From Paenibacillus woosongensis (GTDB lineage: Bacteria; Bacillota; Bacilli; Paenibacillales; Paenibacillaceae): 64,000 bases of DNA. How positions within the stretch are numbered: the stretch's first letter is position 1; each line of letters begins with the position of its first letter. Positions 1-7,329 of this stretch are shown piece after piece. The translations under genes were made by a program, and so were the position numbers. The DNA lies in NCBI RefSeq assembly GCF_030122845.1, contig NZ_CP126084.1, positions 2,046,001 through 2,110,000 of the forward strand, in the 5' to 3' direction. Below the pieces are notes generated by a model. That model was given only the letters and a program-made list of their open reading frames with translations, had not been told where the DNA came from and searched no databases.

Positions 1-255
1 GCACAGATTGGCAGTGCCAATATTACTACTGCCTTTACGGATGCTTATGTTGAATTAGGTTTTGGCTCGGGGGCTGGAGTCATTCCAGCAGGAGGACAGA
101 CGGGAGATATTCAACTGCGAATGTCGAAATCGGATTGGTCAAATTTCGATGAGACAAACGATTACTCGTATGATGCAACTAAAAACTCTTATACGGATTG
201 GGATCGTGTCACTCTCTATCAGAATGGAACGCTTGTATGGGGAGTGGAACCCTAG
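1..255 (+). CDS. C-terminal end of a CBM3-containing secreted protein (partial)
   Basis: The frame is open from base 1 to TAG at 253-255, giving 84 residues. They match the end of a family 3 carbohydrate-binding module, which binds crystalline cellulose. Typical features are KSDWSNFDETNDYS, the aromatic run YTDWDRVTLY and the terminal LVWGVEP. Such modules close many secreted Paenibacillus cellulases and other glycoside hydrolases. The catalytic part lies outside the window, so the enzyme class is unknown. A terminator hairpin follows about 30 bp downstream, so this is the last gene of its transcript. It fits the xylanase (28047) and GH43 (5116) genes in a plant-biomass lifestyle. Confidence 0.85.
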   Translation, partial: AQIGSANITTAFTDAYVELGFGSGAGVIPAGGQTGDIQLRMSKSDWSNFDETNDYSYDATKNSYTDWDRVTLYQNGTLVWGVEP

Positions 256-283
256 GATTTAACCGGTGTTATTTTCGTATTCA

Positions 284-316
284 TAAGGTTAACCATGATT
301 TGGTTAGCCTTTTTTC
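284..316 (+). terminator. Rho-independent terminator after the CBM3 gene
   Basis: AAGGTTAACCA at 285-295 pairs with TGGTTAGCCTT at 301-311 (one G-U pair) around a short loop, and is followed by a T run to about 315. Confidence 0.8.
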
Positions 317-476
317 GCTTAATATCGTAATTTTTGCCGCGACGATTGGGGATGTAGTCATAGAAAAAAAGGCGGCGACATATCTTGAATTAATTTTGTC
401 GTTCGGGAAAACGATCATAACGATTTTTTTTAAAATGCTGCAAATTCAAAAAAGCTAGGGAAGGAGGTTCTGCTGA

Positions 477-2024
477 ATGCCTCTTCAGGAAGAAGGTACG
501 CTCGCGGTTGGGTCCGGTCCCATGCTCCTCGCATTTGCCGAATCATGGTACGAATCCGGTTTATCTAAGCTCACGGTATTCATAAGCGACATGGAGGCCA
601 CAGACACGGAAAAATTGACACAACTCCGGGACAACGCGCGTCGCGTTAACCTGGAGGTTTCGCTAAAAATCCTTGCGGCGGTAGAAAACGAGGAACCCGA
701 TTGGAGGAGGATCATAGAGCCGTTTCAATTTATTATTTATGCTGCGGAGACGGATGATTGGGGGGAGCTTCGGCAGCTTCAGGAGGCTTGTATAGCAGAA
801 AGGAGACCGATGCTTCCCACCGTTGCCGCTCATGGATTGGGATGGATAGGACCTCTGGCTGAACCCGGCGGGGGCGGAAGCTGGGAATCAGCTTGGCGGC
901 GCATCCATGCCACGGCTGTTCCGAAGAGCCGAGAGCAGGAGCGACTCTCATCAACGGCTGCCGCCGTATTAACGAATGTTGTCGTGCATCAATGGCAAAA
1001 AGCAGGAAGAGAAGATGAGGAGCTCGATTGCAGGAATCAAAGCTTTATTCTGGAGCCCGAGACGCTAACCGGATGCTGGCATGTGATTGTTCCACATCCT
1101 CTTGTAACCGGGTATGAATTCGCACGGCAGATTCAAACTCCGGAGCTTGGCCGAATCCTTGAAATCAGCGCAGAGCCTGTGGCCCCGGACGAGTGGTTCG
1201 CCTATTTTAATAATTTGACTTCAGAGGTGGCAGGCATATTCCATACCTGGGGGGAAGGCGACTTAATTCAAATCCCGCTGGCGCAGTGCCTTGTTCAGCC
1301 TGTCGACCCGTTAACGGCAGGTCCCGCGGAGCTTCTCCCTGCGATCGTCCGCAGCGGGCTGACGCATGATGAAGCGCGGCGAGAGTCGGCTCTGGCGGGC
1401 TTGGAAGCTCACGCTGCCCGGCTGCTGCCGCTGCAGCTCGCTGGCTTGCCCCAGCATTTGCAGGAGAGCGCGTTCGTCGGAGCGGGGAGCACGGCTGCGG
1501 AAGCGGTAGGGCGTGCCCTCAGGCTGTGCCTGGAGCAGAAGCTGGCTGAACGGCTGCAATCTCGGAAACAACACGTAAGGCGCATAACATGGACCGAAGC
1601 GGAAGATATCCGCTGCCGTTATTACTTGGAAGCTCTAAATATTACGGGAGGAGAGGTGCTGATTGCTGCGGGCGAACCGCTGCTTGGTTTTTCTGTCGTC
1701 TGGGTTTGCTCGGGCACTTCATGGTACGTTAGCGCAGACCTTAGCTTTATGCTGGCACTTCGCAGTTCCCTCCAGAAAGCACTGGAAAAGGCGGAGTCTG
1801 TGGAGATAGCGCCTGTGATTGAGGAGGATCAAGGGAACGGGGTGGCCATGATTACTAACGGCGAATCTATGGATTATTCGTCGTTGACACAGGAGGCGGT
1901 TCAAAATTTGAAGCAGTCCTCTGCTGCTTTGAAGGTATTCGATCTGCGAAGCGAGTCATTCCTTGGAGAAGGACCCTTTGTATTATATGGAGTTATCCTC
2001 AAAGAGGAGGAGGAGGTCCTGTGA
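477..2024 (+). CDS. TOMM (thiazole/oxazole peptide) maturation protein, ThiF-like, N-terminally short
   Basis: 515 residues starting at ATG 477 after an AAGGAGG site. The N-terminus carries a Rossmann-like LAVGSGPMLL motif. The C-terminal part contains a YcaO-like run (IVRSGLTHDEARRESALAGL, residues about 290-310). This layout matches my recollection of the 'putative thiazole-containing bacteriocin maturation protein' family near heterocycloanthracin-type clusters. Those relatives are about 640 residues, with roughly 100 more at the N-terminus before the VGSGP motif. No matching sequence lies upstream here, only a terminator and AT-rich DNA, so the protein is short or truncated. The stop overlaps the next start by 4 bp (GTGA), which shows an operon. 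Its exact biochemical role is not established; a scaffold or leader-handling role is inferred from context. Confidence 0.7.
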   Translation: MPLQEEGTLAVGSGPMLLAFAESWYESGLSKLTVFISDMEATDTEKLTQLRDNARRVNLEVSLKILAAVENEEPDWRRIIEPFQFIIYAAETDDWGELRQLQEACIAERRPMLPTVAAHGLGWIGPLAEPGGGGSWESAWRRIHATAVPKSREQERLSSTAAAVLTNVVVHQWQKAGREDEELDCRNQSFILEPETLTGCWHVIVPHPLVTGYEFARQIQTPELGRILEISAEPVAPDEWFAYFNNLTSEVAGIFHTWGEGDLIQIPLAQCLVQPVDPLTAGPAELLPAIVRSGLTHDEARRESALAGLEAHAARLLPLQLAGLPQHLQESAFVGAGSTAAEAVGRALRLCLEQKLAERLQSRKQHVRRITWTEAEDIRCRYYLEALNITGGEVLIAAGEPLLGFSVVWVCSGTSWYVSADLSFMLALRSSLQKALEKAESVEIAPVIEEDQGNGVAMITNGESMDYSSLTQEAVQNLKQSSAALKVFDLRSESFLGEGPFVLYGVILKEEEEVL

Positions 2025-2818
2025 GTTCCGTGTTCATCGTTGGGGAGGGAAGGCTTGCGGACACGGTGTGTCAGTATTTGCCCGGTTATACGATCATTCG
2101 GAGGCCGGATTTTAGCGAAGGCGTACCGGAAGCAAAGCTCGTTTTGGTGCTGCAGGAAGAGGAGCAGGAGGATTCCTCTCTGTCACGCCAAGCAGAGAGA
2201 ATTCTACAGCCACTGGGAATCCCTTGGTTATGTGCTTATATATCTTTGGGAGAAGGCGTAATTGGCCCGCTGGTTCGTCCAGGGGAAACCGGCTGCTTTC
2301 AATGTGCGGAGGCAAGGCTGTCTATGGCAGGAAGTCATCGGGAAGAAGTAGAGGAAATGCTGATGAAGCTGGTCGATCCCGATTATATTCCTTCCTTCCA
2401 GGGCAGGCCGCTAGCGGCAGGATTGACTTACATGGCACATATCGTTGCGAGGGAAGCAGTAAAGATTATGCGGGGCGACAGGACAAATTGCGAGGAGCAC
2501 GTCTATCTTGTTCATCTCGGCACGCTGGAGTGCACCATTCATTATATTCTCCCTCGCGGAGCATGTCCGGCCTGCGGCCATATGCCGGGTGACACGCCGG
2601 AATCGGCCGAAATACAGCTGAAGCCCTGCCGCAAGCTAGGGCAGAGTTACCGTTGCCGATCGATGGATGATTTACAGGACATTTTGACCAAGAATTATTG
2701 GGATCGCCGTACCGGTTTTTTTAATGACAAGTACTGGGATATGGCGTCTCCATTTGCCAGCGTCGCCTTTAACCTGCCGGTTGGCTACTATGATGAAGTG
2801 ACGGGGGGGGCGTTCTGA
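2021..2818 (+). CDS. TOMM leader-peptide docking domain (N-terminal half of a frameshifted cyclodehydratase)
   Basis: GTG start at 2021, overlapping the upstream stop; 265 residues. It resembles the E1-like cyclodehydratase partner domain that binds the precursor leader peptide. Two CxxC pairs (CFQCAE and CPACGH) look like the structural zinc site of that fold. The frame ends with TGGAF just after a run of eight G at 2803-2810. Removing one G gives TGGRSESYKSSELAALLEG, which runs straight into the YcaO frame below. In related bacteria the two parts form one fused protein of about 640-650 residues. This is therefore best read as the 5' half of one gene broken by a +1 G: a real inactivating or phase-variable mutation, or a base-calling error. 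Confidence 0.75.
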   Translation: MSSVFIVGEGRLADTVCQYLPGYTIIRRPDFSEGVPEAKLVLVLQEEEQEDSSLSRQAERILQPLGIPWLCAYISLGEGVIGPLVRPGETGCFQCAEARLSMAGSHREEVEEMLMKLVDPDYIPSFQGRPLAAGLTYMAHIVAREAVKIMRGDRTNCEEHVYLVHLGTLECTIHYILPRGACPACGHMPGDTPESAEIQLKPCRKLGQSYRCRSMDDLQDILTKNYWDRRTGFFNDKYWDMASPFASVAFNLPVGYYDEVTGGAF

Positions 2819-2858
2819 ATCCTATAAGAGCAGCGAGCTTGCAGCCCTGCTAGAGGGG

Positions 2859-3962
2859 ATGGAACGGTATTGCGGCATCGAACCCCGGGGTAAACGAACG
2901 GTCGTGTTCGACAGCTATGCTCGTTTGCAGGATGTCGCAATCGACCCTGCCAGGGTGGGCTTCCATGCCGAGGAGCAATATGAGCAGGCGGATTTTTCCT
3001 TCAAACGGTTTGATCCGGATTCTTCCATGGAGTGGGTTTGGGGTTACTCGTTCCTGGAGCGGCGTCCCGTTCTGATTCCTAAGCATCTTGCTTATTACAG
3101 CATGAGCGACGGAGGGGGATTCGTTTACGAAACCTCAAACGGATGCGCCGTGGGGGGGAGTCTGGAGGAAGCGATTTTGTACGGGATTCTCGAGGTCGTC
3201 GAGCGGGACTCCTTCCTGATGACTTGGTATGCAAGGCTTCCGGTGCCGCGACTGCAGCATAGCTCGTCGGGTGACGTCGAGCTCTCCCTGATGATCAGCC
3301 GAGTACAGGCGGTTATGGGATACGAAGTACATTTGTACAATACGACGATGGAAAACGGAATCCCGAGCATATGGGCTCTGGCTAAAGGAAGCAGCGAGCA
3401 GGGCGTAAATCTGCTATGTGCGGCGGGTGCTCATCTGGACCCGGTCAGGGCAGCCAAGAGCGCTGTCCACGAGCTCGCTAGCCTGCTTCCGTTTGCTGAG
3501 AAGAGGCGGCGAGAGCGCGAGGAGGAGGCAGAGGCGATGCTGGATGATTCGTTCCTTGTCGAGCACATGGAAGATCATTCTCTGCTGTACAGCTTGCCGC
3601 AAGCGGAGGAAAGGCTGCGGTTTCTGCTGGATGGGCAGCGCCCCCTTCGGACCTTCGCTGAAGAATTCCGTCCCTTCCCGGCTAACGAGGATTTAACGGA
3701 GGACTTAAAATCAGTCCTTCAAGTGTTCCGTGATTTACAACTGGATGTTATTGTTGTTGATCAATCGTCGAAGGAGACGCTCCGTCATGGACTGCACTGT
3801 GTGAAAGTGCTGATTCCAGGAATGCTGCCGATGACCTTCGGCCATCAGCTTACCCGTCTGAACGGTCTGGATCGGGTTCTGGATGTTCCCATGAAGCTAG
3901 GATACGCCAGCCGAAGGCTTACTCCCGAAGATCTCAATCCTTTTCCCCATCCATTCCCGTAG
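2859..3962 (+). CDS. YcaO azoline-forming cyclodehydratase (C-terminal half, frameshifted from 2021)
   Basis: The first ATG in this frame is 2859 (367 residues), but homology starts earlier: codons from 2811 read RSESYKSSELAALLEG, the conserved entry to the YcaO fold. There is no ribosome-binding site before 2859, so independent translation is unlikely. YcaO features are ALLEGMERYCG, the nucleotide-site helix EEAILYGILEVVERD, the helix AAKSAVHELAS, and a terminal PFPHPFP. That last is the PxPxP tail typical of azoline-forming enzymes. The reaction is ATP-dependent cyclodehydration of Cys/Ser/Thr in a precursor peptide to thiazoline/oxazoline. No dehydrogenase (SagB) or obvious precursor is next to it. 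Confidence 0.8.
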   Translation: MERYCGIEPRGKRTVVFDSYARLQDVAIDPARVGFHAEEQYEQADFSFKRFDPDSSMEWVWGYSFLERRPVLIPKHLAYYSMSDGGGFVYETSNGCAVGGSLEEAILYGILEVVERDSFLMTWYARLPVPRLQHSSSGDVELSLMISRVQAVMGYEVHLYNTTMENGIPSIWALAKGSSEQGVNLLCAAGAHLDPVRAAKSAVHELASLLPFAEKRRREREEEAEAMLDDSFLVEHMEDHSLLYSLPQAEERLRFLLDGQRPLRTFAEEFRPFPANEDLTEDLKSVLQVFRDLQLDVIVVDQSSKETLRHGLHCVKVLIPGMLPMTFGHQLTRLNGLDRVLDVPMKLGYASRRLTPEDLNPFPHPFP

Positions 3963-4085
3963 TGTTTGTAACAGAAGCCTTTCTTTTAGGCAAATTGCAA
4001 GTTTTTTTTATCTTAGATACCAGTCCATTCCCTGAACGGTACTTCATCATAAAATTTAGAAGAAACCTGGAAGGGAGGATGAACT

Positions 4086-4196
4086 ATGGGAGAACTGGGT
4101 GGAATCGGCAGCTGTGGCGGCCTGTTCACTAGCACAGGCGTAATCCTTGTGCTCTTCATTCTGTTGGTTATTGTTTCCCGTGCGTTTGTTATCTAA
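4086..4196 (+). CDS. YjcZ-family tiny transmembrane peptide (36 aa)
   Basis: ATG 4086 follows a GGAAGGGAGG site. The peptide begins MGELGGIGSCGGLF and continues into one hydrophobic helix (VILVLFILLVIVS), ending RAFVI. The Gly-rich head plus single C-terminal helix is the signature of the YjcZ/tiny-TM family seen in spore-formers and often linked to sporulation. It lies 120 bp after the TOMM cyclodehydratase and before a strong terminator. It has one Cys and a few Ser/Thr, so a role as a TOMM substrate cannot be excluded, but the sequence fits YjcZ better. Confidence 0.75.
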   Translation: MGELGGIGSCGGLFTSTGVILVLFILLVIVSRAFVI

Positions 4197-4224
4197 TTAA
4201 TGCGCTGTGTTCATCTTCATAGTC

Positions 4225-4258
4225 AATGCCCAAGCCTAACCGGCTTGGGCATTTTTTC
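4225..4258 (+). terminator. Rho-independent terminator after the YjcZ-like gene
   Basis: AATGCCCAAGCC at 4225-4236 pairs perfectly with GGCTTGGGCATT at 4242-4253 and runs into a T tract. Confidence 0.9.
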
Positions 4259-4329
4259 TTGCCTGGTCATCCGCTGTTTAAAAATTGACCATGACCATAT
4301 ATGAACGTATATACAATGTTATTTCCGAG

Positions 4330-4959
4330 TTAGATAAATAACCTCTTCTTGCGGGCTAACACCAGCGATGGCAAAATAAGCAGCAGCGTGATTGAGCCGT
4401 ACACCCCAAGGATGTAGCTGGTCTTATAAGCAAGGCCAAATGCATGATGGCACAGCAAGGAAATCAGATGAATGAACAGATTCGTAAAACAGAAGGCGTA
4501 GCTGCGGAACATCCAGTTACGATGGCGAATCATGTCCCGTTTTTTAATATGATACAGCGCGATCACCGTCATGCCGGGCCAGATCATATTCAGCAGATTG
4601 AAGGGAATGCTGGTCAGCTTCCCGCCTGTGGCGAATGGAGCCATATAGCCGGACGTCAAGGAGACGAGAAACACGGATACGAAATAGACGTAACCGTTGA
4701 TCCTATGAAATTTGCGGGAGCGCTCGAATAAGCTGCTAGAAAAATTGATGCTGCCCGATCCCATGGCTAGACAGGCAAAAATGACATGAATATACATGAC
4801 ATTAAGCCAAACGGGAATTTGGAGAGGCCGTTTAAGATTTGTTTTGTGGCTTAGAAAGCCCGCCGCTTGCGGGTCGTAGACAAAGTTATAATAGACGACA
4901 TAAATGATAAAGGCTAGTGAAACGACCGAGAGAAGATAGAGCGCTTTCTTGTTCAGCAT
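4330..4959 (-). CDS. DUF2306-type integral membrane protein
   Basis: 209 residues from ATG 4959 (MLNKKALYLL). The open frame extends 28 codons further upstream, but that part is Arg/Ser-rich and unlike a membrane protein start. About six or seven hydrophobic helices are visible. Conserved-looking features include HRINGYVYFVSVFLVSLTSG, the HxxNG element typical of DUF2306 proteins, and RHRNWMFRSYAFCFTN. The biochemical role of the family is unknown. The gene stands alone and is convergent with the YjcZ gene. Its weak ribosome-binding site makes the start slightly uncertain. Confidence 0.7.
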   Translation of the reverse strand: MLNKKALYLLSVVSLAFIIYVVYYNFVYDPQAAGFLSHKTNLKRPLQIPVWLNVMYIHVIFACLAMGSGSINFSSSLFERSRKFHRINGYVYFVSVFLVSLTSGYMAPFATGGKLTSIPFNLLNMIWPGMTVIALYHIKKRDMIRHRNWMFRSYAFCFTNLFIHLISLLCHHAFGLAYKTSYILGVYGSITLLLILPSLVLARKKRLFI

Positions 4960-5044
4960 TGTGATGTAACCCCATAAAATTGTGATGGAGCCCCGCCGCC
5001 AAGAACGCGACTCGGGACGGCTACATGATACCCCACCCAGCAAA

Positions 5045-5106
5045 ATTTAACAATAACAAAATACGGGACCGTGCTCGCCAATGACAGCTTGGCCGCACGA
5101 TCCCGT
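5045..5106 (-). terminator. Terminator of the GH43 gene
   Basis: Minus-strand hairpin: an 11-bp stem between 5064-5074 and 5095-5105 with one G-U pair, then a T-rich run on the minus strand (5047-5062). Confidence 0.65.
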
Positions 5107-5115
5107 CACGTTGTC

Positions 5116-6096
5116 TTATTTATATGGATCGATCGTCTGGATTGTCCCGTCTTCGTTGTATTTCAGTTCCGTGAACTTCACACTGCGCTTGTTGTCGGCT
5201 CCTCCGGACAAGGAGCTGTCGTGGTAGAACAAATACCATTTGTCCTTGAATTGCACGATAGAATGGTGGGTGGTCCAGCCGAGAACAGGCGTTAGAATCG
5301 TCCCTTTGTAAACGTAAGGACCCATTGGATTTTTGCTCATCGCATAGACGATTTTGTGTGTAGAACCGGTTGAATAGGACAGGTAGTAGTACCCGTTATG
5401 TTTATGAACCCATGGTCCTTCGAAAAATCTGCGATCCTCATCGCCGGCAAGCAGCGGATTTCCGTCCTCGTCCACGATGGATATTTCTACAGGCGTGTCT
5501 TTGAAGGTCAGCATATCCTCGCTGAGCTCGGCCACTCTTGGCCCAAGCGCAGGCGCGTCTGTAGCAGGCCCCTCTGCGTCAGGCTTGAAGGTGCCGGTTT
5601 GCCATTTCTCCAGCTGTCCGCCCCACAGGCCGCCGAAATAAATATATGCTTTGTCGTCCTCATCGACCAGAACGGCAGGATCGATGCTGAAGCTTCCCGG
5701 GATATAGTCCGGCTGCGGCGTAAACGGCCCGGCTGGAGAAGAACTGGTTGCTACGCCGAGTCTGAAGATGCCGTCATGATCCCGGGCTGGGAAGAACAAG
5801 TAATATGTATTGTTCTTGTAGGCGGCATCGGGAGCCCACAGCTGCTGCTTGGCCCATGGAATGTCGCGAAGATGCAGAACCTCGCCGTGGTCAACGCAAG
5901 GGGACTCAGTATCTTCCATGGATAGGACGTGGTAATCCTCCATGTCGTATTGGTCGCCGTTGTCATTGGATTCCATTTCATGATCAAGGTCATGCGAAGG
6001 GTAGATGTACAGCTTGCCCTCAAATACGTGGGCAGAAGGGTCTGCGGTATAAATATGAGTAACTAAAGGCTCGTTTTGTTTTACTGGTTTGCTCAT
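5116..6096 (-). CDS. Glycoside hydrolase family 43 (arabinofuranosidase/xylosidase type)
   Basis: 326 residues from ATG 6096, preceded by AAGGAGG. It has the five-bladed GH43 fold signatures with all three expected acids: Asp19 in TADPSAH (general base), Asp139 in SIDPAVLV (pKa modulator) and Glu226 in FFEGPWV (general acid). There is no signal peptide, so it probably acts inside the cell on imported xylo- or arabino-oligosaccharides. Substrate cannot be set from sequence alone; beta-xylosidase and alpha-L-arabinofuranosidase are both plausible. The gene is monocistronic, with its own terminator and about 460 bp of upstream non-coding DNA. Confidence 0.85.
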   Translation of the reverse strand: MSKPVKQNEPLVTHIYTADPSAHVFEGKLYIYPSHDLDHEMESNDNGDQYDMEDYHVLSMEDTESPCVDHGEVLHLRDIPWAKQQLWAPDAAYKNNTYYLFFPARDHDGIFRLGVATSSSPAGPFTPQPDYIPGSFSIDPAVLVDEDDKAYIYFGGLWGGQLEKWQTGTFKPDAEGPATDAPALGPRVAELSEDMLTFKDTPVEISIVDEDGNPLLAGDEDRRFFEGPWVHKHNGYYYLSYSTGSTHKIVYAMSKNPMGPYVYKGTILTPVLGWTTHHSIVQFKDKWYLFYHDSSLSGGADNKRSVKFTELKYNEDGTIQTIDPYK

Positions 6097-6556
6097 TGGG
6101 ATTCCTCCTTGGTAGCGTCCTTGAAAATATGTCGCTGATTATTCTTTATTTTAGCAAAATTACGGCTGGGATAGACCCATAGAATGTTTTGTTTTTCACC
6201 AAAAAACTATATTTATTTCCGAAGATAGCTGAGTCTGGCTGATGTTACGGCGGTCTGATTCAAGCTTGCTTGGAATACGAGGCTGCATAGCTGCTCAAAG
6301 CATTCTCGATATAACCCCTTGCTGAAGCTGTGCAAAGCTGTTTTTAACCTTCAAATGATGCAAAAGTGCAGCAATATTTTTAGATTTTGGCTCTATCGAG
6401 AAATGATACTGCAATAATACAGGAATTTAAACAGTTTATGTCTAGTTTTTGAGTTTTCCCCCTGGAATGATGCACTTTTACAGAAATTTTACCCGTAGTA
6501 GACCAGAAGGTGTACGTGAATACGAAATTTCACCCAGAATTCAATTCCCTTTCATT
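6097..6556. other. Non-coding stretch between GH43 and a decayed gene
   Basis: No supported gene on either strand. It is AT-rich and presumably holds the GH43 promoter near 6120-6180. Between 6353 and 6491 there are three degenerate copies of an RAATGATGC...CAGnAATTT unit, listed separately as a repeat. Confidence 0.5.
6353..6491. repeat. Three degenerate copies of an RAATGATGC..ACAG.AATTTTA unit
   Basis: Copies lie at 6353-6382, 6401-6432 and 6465-6491. Each starts (A/G)AATGAT and ends CAGnAATnTT, with small internal indels. The resemblance is imperfect and was judged by eye. Confidence 0.4.
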
Positions 6557-7106
6557 TTATAGTCTCTGGATACCGCTGGGCTGCATCTCGTATCTTACGA
6601 TATACTTGCCATTCCGCCCTGTTGCAGTTGTGAAGTATCCTTTGGCGCATAGCGAATGCAGCGTTCTTACAGCCGTTCGATGATTGACGTTCAAATGAGC
6701 TTCGTCATCAATAGGACGCAGAGGACGAGCAAGGCTACAGGCAAGGCGGATTATTTCACGTTCCGCTATATGGATAAGGTTGGCAGGTGAAATATCCGGC
6801 TGATAACGGCTAAGCACCATGCGCAGCAGCGTAATGCATGGTCCAGGGCGGTGGGCCACGTCGTCATATGCAAAAGAGCTGACCTGGAATCCCATGGCGG
6901 ATAAGAAGGTTTCACGGTTGAGCTCGTTGCAGTATTTTTGCCTGTCCATATCTCTAACATGGGGGCCGAATCCCTTGATCTCAATGATCAGCTTTGCAGC
7001 CAGGTTGAACCAAGCAAAATCACAAAAATAGAAGCGGCCACCATACATTACGGCAAGACAGCGCTTCCGCCTCTCGATGCCCCCTCTCTAAACGCCCCGC
7101 CTCCAT
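6557..7106 (-). pseudogene. Decayed paralogue of the DUF559-like/winged-helix gene at 31094
   Basis: The longest frame (ATG 7048, 163 residues) contains KLIIEIKGFGPHVRD and a C-terminal winged helix (NVNHRTAVRTLHSLCAKGYF). These match EIQGYGPHARD and the C-terminus of the 215-residue protein at 31094-31741. The matching N-terminus lies in another frame from ATG 7106: it reads RLERGHREAEALSCRNVWWP and then hits a stop. In the intact paralogue VWFP and the YRYLDLAY strand are separated by about 22 residues; here VWWP abuts RFYFCDFAW in a shifted frame. A deletion plus frameshift explains this. A short functional product from 7048 is possible but would lack the N-terminal helix. Confidence 0.65.
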
Positions 7107-7329
7107 TCGCTAGGAATAGATCGGGACGTCCTTCGTCTCATCCATTAGTATACTGCCTATTTTTCCGTTACACCAGTTGCTGCAGCAGAAAAGGAGTCTG
7201 AGTATGTTCACTTCTGTTATAATCCATATTCCGAAACACATCTATCATAAAATGCGTGTGCAAATTGCCAAAATCTATTAAAATGAGAGTCGTTCCAACA
7301 AATTTCGACATAGCAGAGGAGCGTACTCG

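Noticed and set aside
198..458. 86-residue ORF overlapping the CBM3 end and the terminator
   Set aside because: It crosses the CBM3 gene in another frame, a clear terminator and AT-rich DNA; no ribosome site and no family.
2859..2875. ATG 2859 as the true start of a separate YcaO gene
   Set aside because: No ribosome-binding site, and conserved YcaO sequence continues upstream of it in frame to the G8 tract.
5398..5925. 175-residue plus-strand ORF opposite the GH43 gene
   Set aside because: Antisense shadow of a gene with all catalytic residues intact.
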